64,000 nucleotides of DNA, from positions 2,108,001 to 2,172,000 of the forward strand of contig CP084611.1 of the NCBI GenBank assembly GCA_025917655.1. Direction: 5' to 3'. Under the pieces are notes generated by a model. The model was not told the DNA's origin, searched no databases, and was given only the letters and a program-made list of their open reading frames with translations. The position numbers and the translations under genes are program-made. Positions 28,740 through 39,863 of the stretch are shown here, one piece after another. Within the stretch, counting starts at the first letter, position 1. Each line of letters starts with the position of its first letter. The DNA comes from Chlorella sorokiniana. Lineage: Eukaryota; Chlorophyta; Trebouxiophyceae; Chlorellales; Chlorellaceae.

Positions 28740-31700
28740 ATGGATTCGCCGTTGCGACGAAGAGATTACGAGCCGCTGCTAGGCATGGCTTACGCGGCGA
28801 CAAAGGAGGAGGGGTGCGATGCGAACGGAACACAAATTCCTTTGCTGTGGAGCGAGCTGATTGAAACAGGGCTCGCTGAAGTCCAGCAGGTACTTGAAGG
28901 CAAAGGAGCGCCAGGGTTGTACTTGGGGGAGGCCGGCGCCCACCTCCGCCTGAGCGTGGGCTGCCTGCGGGGCCTCTGCAGACCCTGGGCGCGGTCATCT
29001 CCAAGCGCTGGCTGCATGTGGATCACTCGGGCATACCGACGCTGGTGGAGGTGGACAAGCACCGTGTTGTGCAGGAGCTGGGAATACGGTGGGGCGGCGT
29101 TCGTCTGGGTGCATGGAGGGGGCGGGGTCGCAACCCGTCTCCCGTGGCGAGCTTCAACCCTTCTGCTGCCCAAGAGATTAGCTAACTTGTGGGTTGAACC
29201 GTGCACGCTGCCCCCCTTCACACCCAAACGGAAGGTACCGGGACCTGCTGATCCTGGACCCCTCCATCCCCACACCCTCCCCCTCCACGCTGCTCATCCG
29301 CGAGCGAGCAATGGTCGTGAACCTGGAGGCGGTGCGCATGATCATCACCGCCAACCAGGTCTTCCTGCTGTCGGGTGGGCGGGCTTTCGGTGGAGGGGGC
29401 GGGGACCACGCCGCGTGTGGAAAGCCAGGCGCCGGTCTGCTCTTTGCGCTGATGGCTGGCGGGGTTCACTAGTGCGGCCACGCATGGCTATTGATGGCGC
29501 GCTCCCCTTCTCCCGCATTCCACCCCCGGCCCCCACCTTTAAAACTCTTCTCCTGTAGTGCCCAAGGCGAGCGACCCCCGGGTGGCGGCGTTCCCCACCC
29601 TGGACAACCCGTTTGTGAGGCAGCTGTGCAAGTGCCTGCGCAGCCGTAGCTCAGCCTCGCTCCACGACCTCAACAGGCGGGTGCCAGGGGGAGGGCAGGC
29701 CGGCAGGGGAGGCAGGGGGTTGGGGGCCATGGAGGCCAACAGTCGGCCGTGGTCCTGCTGGGTGGCTTGCAGCAGGTGGCTCAGACAGCTGCGGCGGGGT
29801 GCCGACACGCCGCCCAGCCCTGCATGCCGCCCCCGCAGGTCGTCCCTGTTTGACTTTGACGCCCCCTACGAGCTGCGCGCGCTGGAGGTGGGCCTGGCCA
29901 CCGCCACCAACCTGCAGGACCGGGAGGTGTACGAGCTGGAGCGCGCAGCCTTCCCGCCATCGGTGCGGCGGCGGCGGCGGGCGCGCGCTCCGCCCCGCCC
30001 AGCACAGCCACAAAGCTTGGTTGCCAGGGGCGGCGCCAGGCTGAGGACGCCGCGGCCTGCTGCCGCTGCGGCCTGACGCCTTGCCTGGCTGCCCTGCCCC
30101 GCCCGTGAGCGCAGACCGCCTGGCCAACAACGTGAGCCGGGGGTGCTGGAGGAGGTGCGGCAGGTGAAGCAGCAGCTGGGCAAGCTGATGGCGCGGGTGG
30201 AGCGGCTGAAGCAGGAGCTGGTGAGCTGGCGTGGGGGAAGGGGGTGCAATGCAGGGAAGGGGTTGTGGTGGTGGGGGCACGATGGCAAAAGGGGCGGGGG
30301 CCGGTGCGCACGCGGCCACCGCCTGGGCCTGCTGCTCCTGACGGTGCACAGGTACTGCCCTGCCGCCCGGCTGCCCGGCCGCCCCGATCTGGCTGCGCCA
30401 ACCTCTGCCCATCGCCTCCCCCGCCCCCCTCCCCCAGGAAGAGATTCTGGAGGACGACATGGGTGGGCGGGGGGGGCGCTGCTGCCCTTGTGGGGCGCTG
30501 ACGCTGCCAACTGCAAATCCGCGCTGCTTTGCGCGCCTGCCCCGCTGCCGCTGACCCGCATGCCCCTCCCCCTGCGCCCCCTGCGTGCGCGTGCCCCCAG
30601 ACATGGCGGACATGTACCTGGGCCGCCGCGCGCTGCTGGGGAGGCGCCGCCAGACCCGCTGGGCCTGGCCGTGGGCCACTCGCAGGTGTGTGTGTGTGTG
30701 TGTGTGTGTGTGGGGGGGGTCGTCAAAGCTCAAGCTGCGCATTGGGCTGCCAAGCCGGCGTGTCCCCTGCCCTGCCCCAACACACCGCCCTTCCTTGCGG
30801 GGGTGTGGGCCCCAGTCGTGCACTCACGCAGCCCAGCGCCCCGCACCACCCCTGCTGTGCTGCAGTCGGCCCAGTCGGTGCTCGAGGCGGCGCCAGCGAT
30901 GCGCAGGGCGCACGCCAGCGAGGCAGACGTGGCAGGGCGGGCACACAGGCAAGGAGGCCACAGCCGACCCTCCCGCCGGCAACGGTGCTGCATGGTGCCC
31001 ACGCCGCCCTGCGACTCATCCCCCCCCGTCCTCCCTCCCTCACATGCACCCGTCCCGCAGTCCCGCCTCCCGCCAGGCCGTGCCGCATGCCCCCTCAGCC
31101 TCCTCCCTGGCCTCACACCCCTCCCCCAGCGCCAGCGCCGCGCACCTCGACGCCTCGACGCGGCACGCGTGGCCCGAGGGCGGCGCGGCGGGCACCCACG
31201 CTCGCCACGGCGGCGCGCTGGGCGGCAGGGGAGCGGGCCACGGCGGCGATGCCGACATGCACTCCCCGCCCCTGACCACCTCGGCCACCTCAGCACCCGC
31301 GCGGATGCTGGCCGGGCGAGGGCAGCCGCCACGGCAGCGCTGCCGCCCAGCAGCGCTGGCACCGCGCCTCCACCGTGGTGCGCACCGTGCGCACGGTGAA
31401 GAAGAAGAAGAAGGGGCCGGCGCAGAGCAACGCGGCGGCCACGCAGGACGCCGCGGCCGCCGCCGCTGCAGCGCTTGCAGCGGGGGCAGCAGGCGGCCAG
31501 CTGGAGGGGGAGCCGCTGCTGGAAAAGGCTGGCTCCGCGCCGCCCGCCATGGGTAGGTGACGTGTGCCTGGGGGGAAAGGTGGGCGGCAGCCGTGCTCTG
31601 CGGGCCGTCAGGCATGCCAGCGCCGCCTGCCTGCGCCCCCCGCCTGCAGAGAGCACTGCGGGTGAGGACGAGGAGGGCGACGACTCCGACGAGGTGATTG

Positions 31701-32634
31701 AGACCATCTTTGAGCAGCCCTCTGTGCCCGCTGTGGACCCCCACGACATCCAGGACGCCGAGGACCTGCTGGAGAGCTACTTCATTCAGGCGGGCGCATG
31801 GGGGGAGAGGGGGGCAGGGGGGCAGGTGCCCCCGCCAGCGCTGGTGCTCGCTTGAGATGCGTGCAAGCAACCCAGTGTCTGGCGTGTGTGTACCTGCTCA
31901 CGCGGTCCAGCTGCAATCCCCCCCCCAGGTGGACCACATTCTGCGCCGCCTGCTGGCTGTGAACGAGCGCATCGACGACGTGGAGGACCTGGTGGCCATC
32001 GAGCTGGACCACCGGCGCAACGAGCTGGTGGCCATGGACCTGCTGGTCACCATCGGTGGGCGCGGGGGGCGCGCATGGGCGAGGGGTCCCCAGCCATGGA
32101 GCCATGCAGTCATGCAGCAGACCTGCCCCGACGTGCTTGCACCCCTGCACCCCTCCGGCGAGCTCAACCGCACTGCCTCCCTCCCCCGTGCAGTCTCATG
32201 CGGCCTGGCTTTCTGCGCGGCGGTGGCAGGGTGGGCGGGCTGTGTGCATGGGGTGGACCTTAGGTTGGGGGCAGGTGCAGGCCGCGGGGTGCCTGGCGGC
32301 CGCGCGCCTGCTGCCGGCTGCCGTGCGACTCGCGGCGATGCTCCCTCTCCTCCCGCCATGCAGGGTGTTTGGCATGAACCTGATGCCCTTCTCGCAGACC
32401 AAGGGCTTCTTCTGGGGCCTCATTGTGAGCGCCCCCACGCTGGCCCCGCTGCCCACGCTGCCGTGCTGCATGGGAGCACGCACAGCATGGGCACCCGCTC
32501 CACTCCACCCACATGCCCGCTGCCTTCCCGCCGTCCGCATGCAGGCCGTGATGACGCTGGCCGCAGGAGCCGTGGTCGGCGGCTGCATCTGGTGGGTGCG
32601 CCACCGCCGCCTCCTGTTTGTGCCGCAGCTGTGA
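28740..32634 (+). CDS. MRS2: MRS2/MGT-type CorA magnesium transporter
   Basis: A Mg2+ channel of the Alr/Mrs2 group. Conserved blocks in order: WLHVDHSGIPTLVEVDKHRV (N-terminal Mrs2 block), RYRDLLILDPSIPTPSPSTL, IRERAMVVNLEAVRMIITA, LPFELRALE-like YELRALEVGL, then helices with VRQVKQQLGKLMARVERLKQ and EILEDDMDMADMYL. A long low-complexity insert follows (Ser/Ala/His-rich with KKKKK), then DPHDIQDAEDLLESYFIQVD and RIDDVEDLVAIELDHRRNEL. The pore signature is VFGMNL (GMN), followed by a second membrane helix and a basic end, WWVRHRRLLF. Most family members lack so long an insert between the helix bundle and the stalk helix. One frame change falls at the G run 30139-30143. The organelle is not evident. 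Confidence 0.92.
30686..30719. repeat. (GT)n microsatellite followed by a G run
   Basis: About thirteen GT units followed by eight G lie in a probable intron of the MRS2 gene, just after the exon ending GLAVGHSQ. A simple repeat. Confidence 0.85.
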
Positions 32635-32975
32635 CAGGCCCTGCCAGGCAGCCGCAGCGCCCCAGCCAGCAGCCCTCACCCCTCCCATTGCGACGTGACC
32701 GACTGCTCATTTTACAATCGCATATGTACACACACTCGAGAAAGGAACACAAAAATGGGGCGAAAAGGGAAGGAGGGGGGGGGGGGGCACCAGGGCTTAC
32801 GTATGTTGGTGAGCGCTCAAAACAAGACATGGTACATTGCGAGGGCGCCGTGCCGCCGCACTTGGAAAGTCATGGGCAATGGCATGCGCGGGCCGGAAGA
32901 GTGGCGTGCGCGCACAGCGCGGGTGCCGCCAGCTGGCCCTTGCCGCTGCACGGCACCCTCGGTGAGACGTGCGGC
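32635..32975. other. Convergent 3' region, MRS2 and FLOE-like genes
   Basis: The region includes a run of 13 G at 32775-32787 and a TGTAA on the minus strand (TTACA at 32712-32716), about 260 bases past the FLOE-like stop, a possible polyadenylation signal. No gene was recognised. Confidence 0.4.
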
Positions 32976-34868
32976 TCACTCCCGCGCCGCCAGCCTGTCC
33001 ACCACCACGTTGATGTCGATGCTCTGCCCGCGGCTGGCCATCTCCTCGATGACGCGGCGCACCTGCGGCACAAGGGGGTGGGAAATGGGGCGGCGCGGGT
33101 CGGGGGCATGCGTGTGGCCCCAAGAAGCGCGTCTACGTGTGACAGGTGAGACAGGGCAGGCCGGGCCAGCAGGTGACCAAGCAGCCCTGCCCCCAGCGCC
33201 CAGCATGCGGGGTGGACGGAGCCTCACGTCTGCGCGGGAGAAGCCCATGACTGCGATGTCGTCCACCACCTTCTCCAGCGGCACATTCTGGGTGCGGGCA
33301 GACACCTGGGGGGGGCGGGGGGCACGCAGGAGCTGGGTCGAGGGCAGGAGCTGCCCATTAGCCCGCCCCCGGTTGTGAGCGGGTCCAGGCAAAGGCACAC
33401 CCAGCCATCGCTGCCCGGCAAACCCAGCACCCGCACCTGCTGCGAAGGCTGTGAGGCCGAGGGCCGCGAGGGCGGTGGGGCGGCGGGGCGGCCGTAGCCG
33501 GGTGGCGGGGGAGGGATGGGGCCCAGCCCACCGCTGCCGTACGAAACAGGCGGAGGCGGGTAGCTGGTGCCGCCACCAGAGTACGAGGGGGAGAAGTTGG
33601 TGGCTGGTGGCGGCGGGGGCCCATGGTGTGGTGGGCGGGCGGCGGCCCGCTGGACGCCACCGGTGGCGGCGGGGGCATGGGCGTGGAATGCGGCGGCGGC
33701 AGCGGCGTGCTGTACGGAGAAGGTGGCTGGCCATACTGCTGCTGCTGCTGTGAGGGCACCGAGGGCGGCTGAACCTGCACCGGAGGCGGTACAGGTGGGC
33801 CGTAGGCCTGCCCTGGCGGCAGCTGCGGCGCCTGCTGCTGCTGCTGCTGATAAGGCGGCGGGGCCTGGTGCTGCGGCGGCTGGTGGTGGTGGCGTGGGGC
33901 ATAGCCCCCGCTGCTGTAGTCAGGCTGGGGCTGGGAAGTCGGGAGGGCAAGCTGCTGCGGGGCTGGCGCAGTGGGCTGCGGCTGCTGCATGGGCTGGGGC
34001 GCGGGGGTGCGGTGGGCGCTGAAGAGTAGGCTGGCGACGGTGGCTGGGCAGCCTGGGGGGCTGGGAGGACCGGGGCAGGAGCCACGGGCAGCGCAGCGCT
34101 GGTGGCTACAGCTGGCGGAGCCACTGCCAGGGGCGCTGGCGTCGATGCCAGGGGTGCAGCAACGGGGTCGACGACGGGTGCGGGAGAAGGGGCCGCATCT
34201 GCGGGCTGTGCCGGCGCTGCCGCGGCCGCGTTGGCCGCCACCGCCGCCTCAGGGGCAGCTGGCAGCGTCCCGGCGGCGCTGGCGCTGGCCAGCTTTGCCA
34301 GCTCCGCAGTTGCCTCTGCCAGCTCCTGCTTGTCGCGGATGATCTGCACAGAGCGGTGCACCTCTCGCAGCGTCTTCTCTAGCCCCGTGAGCCGCTCCTT
34401 GGCAGCATCCTCGCGCAGGCCCGCCACCGCCTGCAGGTCAGTCACCACTTGACTGATCTGTTCCGTGCGGTTTTCCAGGCTCTCCAGACGCCGGTCGATG
34501 TCCTCCAAAATCTTCTGCAGGCTGCCGCTGAACTTCTGAAACACCTGCTGCACGGCTCCCTCCAGTTCTTTACTGGAGTCTTTGCGCTGCAGGGAGCAGG
34601 TGGGCTGGGGATGAGGCACAGCAGGCTGGGCGGCCATGGGCACTTCGGGGCTTGCGATCACGACCGAAGACGGCCCAGACACCGCCCGCACGCACCATAG
34701 GCAGGCCGGGCATCGCAGCCGTGCTTGCGGCACGGGTGGCCTGCGAAGGAGGATCCGAGGCTGCTGTGGGGCTGACCAGCACGTCATCGCCCGAGGAGGG
34801 GGCTTCTGCTGGCCCCCGTTCGAGGCGCCCGGCTGCTTGGGCAGCAAGTCCGCAAAAAAATCGGCCAT
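32976..34868 (-). CDS. FLOE-like DUF1421 protein (prion-like, coiled-coil)
   Basis: This resembles Arabidopsis FLOE1, a seed protein that phase-separates on hydration and tunes germination under water stress. Order of parts: an N-terminus rich in Ser/Asp/Ala (MADFFADLLPKQPGAS, then SGDDVLVSPTAASDPPSQ); a coiled coil (FQKFSGSLQKILEDIDRRLE) with the hallmark EVHRSVQIIRDKQELAEA, nearly identical to the EVHRSVQILRDKQELAD region of FLOE1; a Pro/Ala stretch; a Gln/Pro/Ser/Tyr-rich prion-like domain (PYQQQQQQAPQLPPGQAYGP); and the terminal DUF1421/UBA-like block VPLEKVVDDIAVMGFSRADV with RVIEEMASRGQSIDINVVVD and a final RLAARE. Frame changes near 34798-34802 (G run) and in the Pro-rich middle probably reflect sequence error. 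It diverges from the UUAT-like gene. Confidence 0.86.
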   Translation of the reverse strand: MADFFADLLPKQPGASNGGQQKPPPRAMTCWSAPQQPRILLRRPPVPQARLRCPACLWCVRAVSGPSSVVIASPEVPMAAQPAVPHPQPTCSLQRKDSSKELEGAVQQVFQKFSGSLQKILEDIDRRLESLENRTEQISQVVTDLQAVAGLREDAAKERLTGLEKTLREVHRSVQIIRDKQELAEATAELAKLASASAAGTLPAAPEAAVAANAAAAAPAQPADAAPSPAPVVDPVAAPLASTPAPLAVAPPAVATSAALPVAPAPVLPAPQAAQPPSPAYSSAPTAPPRPSPCSSRSPLRQPRSSLPSRLPSPSLTTAAGAMPHATTTSRRSTRPRRLISSSSSRRRSCRQGRPTAHLYRLRCRFSRPRCPHSSSSSMASHLLRTARRCRRRIPRPCPRRHRWRPAGRRPPTTPWAPAATSHQLLPLVLWWRHQLPASACFVRQRWAGPHPSPATRLRPPRRPTALAALGLTAFAAGAGAGFAGQRWLGVPLPGPAHNRGRANGQLLPSTQLLRAPRPPQVSARTQNVPLEKVVDDIAVMGFSRADVRLRPPRMLGAGGRAAWSPAGPACPVSPVTRRRASWGHTHAPDPRRPISHPLVPQVRRVIEEMASRGQSIDINVVVDRLAARE

Positions 34869-36199
34869 TTCGTTGATCGCAAGTGGGCAAGCCAGGCCTC
34901 AGCGAAGCTGAAGGCTATCCTGGAAAGGGTGGGACACACGTGGCGGGCGGATGGTACAGGTGCAGGACAGCCCATTTGCAGCCTTCAGAACACCTCCCTG
35001 GGAGTTTTGGAGACTGATCATGGATCATGCTTGAACTGCAGCACGGTAAAGCAGCGCCATGACCTCTTGCGCTGTCATGACTGCCGGTCTGCCTGCCAGG
35101 CTGTGGAGCCAAAGGTGCAGCAGCCCCTGGCGGCACCTTCGGCAGCTCTCCCGCCACTGAAACACAGCAGCAGCACCACATCTTACATATATGCTGTCGC
35201 TTCTTGCCAGTGGCACGGCTAAAATGCCTGCACACTTGCAATAGTGTGGACCTATAACCTACCGCCAGGTGAGGACAGCCTGTTTCATTTCCGTGAATTC
35301 TTCGCTCCCTGAGTGATGTGTTGCGAGGTGGGCAGCAGCTTGTGGTAAGCAAGCAGGTGCAGAAGTCGCCCTTTTGCTTGGCTGCCACACTCCCTGAACG
35401 CCACTGTCGGCCAGCTCATCGTGTGCCCACCGTCCTCAATGCCGCTGCTCCCACCGCCGCTGCCCCTGCTGCTGCAGTACGGACAGGGGTTTATGTCGTC
35501 GGTGCTTCTGCTGTGGTAGCAGTGTGCTCTGCTGCCCAGCAATTCATGTGATGCGGGGCTTTCGCATCCTTGTTGGGGCTGTCCGTTGCCGGTGAAGCGC
35601 GGCATTGTTTCTGCTTCTGCATGCAACCCAGGCAATGCAGGGACAGATGGCGCAATGACATTGGCACTAGAAGCGGCTTGATCGATATAATTGGCTTCAG
35701 AGAAGCACGTGGAATGGTTTCAGCTGGTCCAACTGGGTTGTGTTGCACCGGTCACACGCCGCATCGTCAGGGGATGCAGCAGCGGCAGGGTGGGCCATCC
35801 TACCCCTTGCAGCGGGCATGTAACGCGCTTTTACACTAATCCAAACTGATTGTTCATCCGATCGTGCTTTGGGCTGCCTGGGCCAAAGCACGAGTGAGAG
35901 CCCCAGGCTGACTCCATCATGGAATGCATGTGCATCATGGCACTGTCAAGGCGTCCGCGTTGCATTGTTTTTTGTTTGTTCGTCAATCTGTTTGCAAGGC
36001 ACGTCTGCCTCCCCGACAACCGCCCGCAAAGCTCCGACCTGTCCACCGCAGAAATCGACGGCTGTCGCGCTGCCGCCATGTCGTGTCCCGCTTGACCAAA
36101 CAGCAGCTTACACATAGGACTGCAACCTGAGAAGGGCCGCAGTGCCTGGGAAGACGGCTGCCCACAGCGGTTGCGTCAGGCTGGTGAAACCAGAGAGAG
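34869..36199. other. Long non-coding gap upstream of FLOE-like and UUAT-like genes
   Basis: This is the largest gap in the window, 1331 bases between divergent starts. It is AT-richer than the coding DNA. Open frames on both strands here are short, have no family features and no consistent splice pattern. No tRNA, snRNA or repeat was recognised. Confidence 0.4.
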
Positions 36200-38056
36200 A
36201 TGGGCACTGTCACAACCGCTTTTGTTATAGCATCATGGTAAGTGGTTGACAGCGATCTCCTTGCGCCCCCTGCATGGCCGATTGGAAGGGCATGGCTGGT
36301 TTCGTCTTGCCCCCCGCTGCCGCCAGCTAGATACCAGCACGTCTTCAGCCCTTACCTTGCTGGGCTTGCTTTGCGTAGTCAGCCCTGTTTGCCTTATCTC
36401 ATGCAGGTATGGCAGCAACATAGGCGTCCTCCTCCTCAACAAGTACTTGCTGACCATTTTTGACTTCAAGTGAGCGGCAGCTGGGCGGCGTGCGGGAGGG
36501 AGCGCCTGGCGCTCCACGCCTGGCGCTCCAACGTGCCTGTCCCGACTGCGCGATGCAGGTGCCCCGTGTTCCTGACGCTGTGCCACATGGTGGCGTGCTC
36601 ATGCATGAGCTACGGCGTGGCGGCATCGCGCATGGTGCAGCTGCAGGCGGTCAAGTCGCGGCAGCAGTTTTACAAGATCTCGCTGCTGGCCCTGGTCTTC
36701 ACGCTGACCGTGGTGCTGGGCAACGTGAGCCTGCGCTTCATCCCCGTGTCGTTCAACCAGGCCATCGGCGCCACCACGCCCGTCTTCACCGCTGCGCTGG
36801 CCTACGCCATCATGCACACGGGAGGCGCCCGCGTCTACCTCTCCCTCATCCCCGTGGTGGCGGGCGTGGTGGTGGCCAGCGGCGCGGAGCCGCTGTTCAA
36901 CATGCTGGGCTTCCTGGCGGCGGTGACGGCGGCGTGCGCGCGCGCTGAAGAGCGTGCTGCAGGGCCTCATGCTGGCCGACTCGCACGAGCGCATGGACTC
37001 GCTGTCGCTGCTCATGTACATGGCACCCGTGGCGGTGGTGGCCCTCATACCCACCACGCTGCTGTTCGAGCCCGACGCCCCCTCCGTGGCAATGGAGCTG
37101 GGCAAGAACGGGAGTGAGTGGCGCCGCTCGCGACAGCACCCCGGGGGCGTGCAGCCCATCCCCGCTGCATCGCGGCGTGTCGCGCTCACGCTGCCCGCGC
37201 GCCCGCCCTGCCCGCCCCCTGCTGCCAGGCTTCTGGGTCCTCCTCTTCCTCAACTCCTTCCTCGCCTACTTTGTCAACCTCACCAACTTCCTGGTCACCA
37301 AGCACACCAGCGCCCTGACGCTGCAGGCACGCACAGCGCTTCCGCCAAGGCCACGCAGACGCGCCGCGCCTACGCCTGCGCCGCCACGCAGCAGCAGCAG
37401 GCAACCACCCAGCCTGCCTCCTGCCCGCCCCCTGCAGGTGCTGGGCAACGCCAAGGGCGTGGTGGCGGTGGTGGTGTCGCTGCTCTACTTCCGCAACCCC
37501 GTCAACTTCTACTCCGTGTTTGGCTACGCCATCACCGTCACGGGGTGGTCATGTACTCACAGGCCAAGAAGGCGGCCAAGAAGGCGGCGCTGCTGCAGAG
37601 GGTGGCCAGCGGCGACCCCGGGGTGGCGGCAGCGCTGGACCGTGCGGAGCAGCTGGCGGCGGGGGAGGGCAGCCAGGCGGGGGCGGCAACGGCGGCGCAG
37701 CGCACGGCGCAGTGGCGGAGGCTGCGGCGTTGCTGCGCTCGGCTGACAAGCTGGGAGCCAAGTGAGTGATGGCTCCAGGATGCAGGGAGGGGTGTGGGAT
37801 GCCCCTAGCCACTGCTGCTGGCGTGCGCCAGCCAGAGGTGCCCAGCCAGCGGTGGCGGTGGCGCACCTGCCCAACCTGCCTGCCCCCACCCCCCAACACC
37901 CATCCCCTTCCTGCTTGCAGCGGGCTCGCCGGCCCCACCCTCATCAACATCCCTGCCAATGGCTCCGTTCGGGAGCAGCAGCTGTCGCGGGCGCCCATAC
38001 TGGCGCCATCCGCGGGCCCCATGCCGCGCGGCTTCTCATCTGTGTATGAAGTCTGA
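36200..38056 (+). CDS. UUAT-like nucleotide-sugar / triose-phosphate translocator family (KT group)
   Basis: A ten-helix DMT-superfamily carrier. Arabidopsis relatives At5g04160 (UUAT1) and At3g11320 move UDP-uronic acids into the Golgi for wall polysaccharide synthesis; the substrate here is inferred. Exon 1 is only 38 bases ([12 protein letters not shown], then TG before donor gtaagt) and joins to give [17 protein letters not shown]. Then [94 protein letters not shown] (Lys-Thr signature), and [20 protein letters not shown]. The C-terminal tail is long for the family and begins [13 protein letters not shown]. Frame changes near 36940 (GC repeat) and 37542-37545 (G run) are likely errors. 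Stop is at 38054-38056. Confidence 0.9.
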
Positions 38057-38502
38057 TTTGCAGCGGCGCTGCACCGCATGGCCCTGCCCCAGGCCAGGCC
38101 AACCAGCACCCGCGCAGACCCGCAGGACGATTTCTGAAGCGCGTTTGCATCCGTTGCGCATCCTTCAGCTTTCATGGCAAGCACAGCAGGAGGTAGCAGG
38201 CGACCGGCGGCGGCGTGTGTCAGACTGGTGCACTGCAGCGCAGGCGGCATGGCCCAGGTGCAGGTGATAGGCCAGGCATGGGAAGGCAAGCACTCTGCTC
38301 TGTCCAGCCTTCCCATAATGCCCGCCTCCTCTTCTGTTGCTTCACTTGCTGTACCTGTGTTTACCTTCTATCACTCTTGGTGGACCTGCCAAACTCGTGA
38401 GAAAAATCCTCCCTCACTTGCCGCCACAATAGGCGTATCACTGCTCGTCATGCGCCCTCATTTGCAATGACAAACACAATGGATAAAGACGCTGTGCAGG
38501 CG
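38057..38502. other. Convergent 3' region, UUAT-like and GNAT genes
   Basis: These 446 bases hold two 3' UTRs. Nothing else was recognised. Confidence 0.4.
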
Positions 38503-39542
38503 TCACAGCTGCTTGTGCATGAGCGCACGCGGCGTGATGCCACGCAGCCGGGCCAGCGGCGAGTCCTGCTGCGTTGCCTGGTAGGCGCACGAGTCGTACA
38601 ACATGCGGGGCGCCTCGTCACCCAGCCGCACGTGCAGGCAAAGCTCGGGGCAGCCGCGGGCCGCCGCCAGCGCCTCTGCCGCGGCCAGCATGCGCCGCGC
38701 GTGGCCGCGGCGGCGCTGCGACGGGTCCACCGCGATGTTGGCTAGGTAGGCGGCGGAGTCGGGTGGCTGCAGGCTGGGGAACTGCTCGCGAGTGGCGCGG
38801 CTGAAGGACAGGCTGGCAGTGACCACCAGGAGCGCCTCCCGGCCAGGGCGGAGCGTCGAGGGGTCTGCAGCTAGGACAGGAGGCAAGAGAGGGGAGTGGT
38901 GGCCCGCTGGTGGCCCGCTTTGGATCGGTTTCAAACCCAGGGGCACATGCCCACCCTGCTCCTAGGCGTCGCACCTGCAGGATACAGCAGGCCCACAAGC
39001 AGTACGCCGTCTGGCGGTTGCCGCAGGCACTCCTCGCAGTACTTTCGGCCGTCTGTGATGACCACGCCCTGGGGCGAGGCAGCAAAGGCACGGGTGAGCA
39101 GCACGGAAGCAGCACCCACGTCTGCCTGCCGTGCTGGACGGATGACCAGCCGGCCCTGTGGCAGCTCGTGCTCCACCACGAAATTCTCTACTACAGCTGC
39201 ATGTGGCAAGCGCTCCGCCTGCACTTGTTACAAGGCGGGTGCAGGGGCAAAGAAAGGCTGGATGCTGAGCAAGGCGTCGCGTCAGGCGGGCCGGGCGTCG
39301 GTTGCGAAGGAGGACCACGCTCGCATCCCACCCACCTCTGCATCCGCTTCTGCTGCTGCCGCTGTCGTTTGCACGTATCTTCTACGTGCTGGGTGCGGCA
39401 AGCTGGCGAAAGGAGCCGCCTGTCGCCTGGTTTTGCTTTGCGCGGCTTGCAGCGCCAACGACGGTGCATTATGTTGCCAAGAATTCGTAAGTGGGCATTG
39501 CTGCAATGCTGCTAGCCGGCACGCCTGCGAGACGGAGTGCAT
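38503..39542 (-). CDS. GNAT-family N-acetyltransferase, probably plastid-targeted
   Basis: It transfers acetyl from acetyl-CoA to an amine, in plants usually protein N-termini or lysines. Exon 1 (39542-39336, 69 codons) opens MHSVSQACRLAALQQCPL and is rich in Arg, Ser, Ala and Gln with few acids before its end, like a transit peptide. Exon 2 starts at 39218 and gives GRLVIRPARQADVGAASVLL. The acetyl-CoA site is YLANIAVDPSQRRRGHARRM (motif A, RRRGHA), followed by CLHVRLGDEAPRMLYDSCAY (motif B), a pattern shared with the plastid GNAT group of Arabidopsis. The stop is at 38503-38505. It converges on the UUAT-like gene and diverges from the small membrane protein. Confidence 0.85.
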
Positions 39543-39863
39543 GGAGAACGGTCTGCGCAGCTCTATGCTCTACAGCTAGCCAAGGGCCCAAGATTGTGTC
39601 AATAATTGTGTATATGATGAACAGAAGGTCGGGATCGAAAAAGGCGGTGAAAGAGTGAGTTCAGCGCCTTTGACCTGGCAGCGCTGGGCGCGCTTCCTGC
39701 CAAGAAGGGGCGCAGCCTCTGCATTCTTCCTGTTTGCCACTTTGAGTATGTCTACTGCTTGACGTGCCTTACTCTTGAGAGCGTCCGAGTAATCCAAGGC
39801 CCGCTGCACGTCGGATTCCACCCCGAGTGAGGGTGCCCCCAGCTGTGGTGAACCTTGTCCACC
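39543..39863. other. Shared upstream region of GNAT and small membrane protein
   Basis: 321 bases between divergent start codons. An uninterrupted minus-strand open frame crosses most of it, without a proper ATG or family features (see rejected items). No regulatory motif was recognised. Confidence 0.35.
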
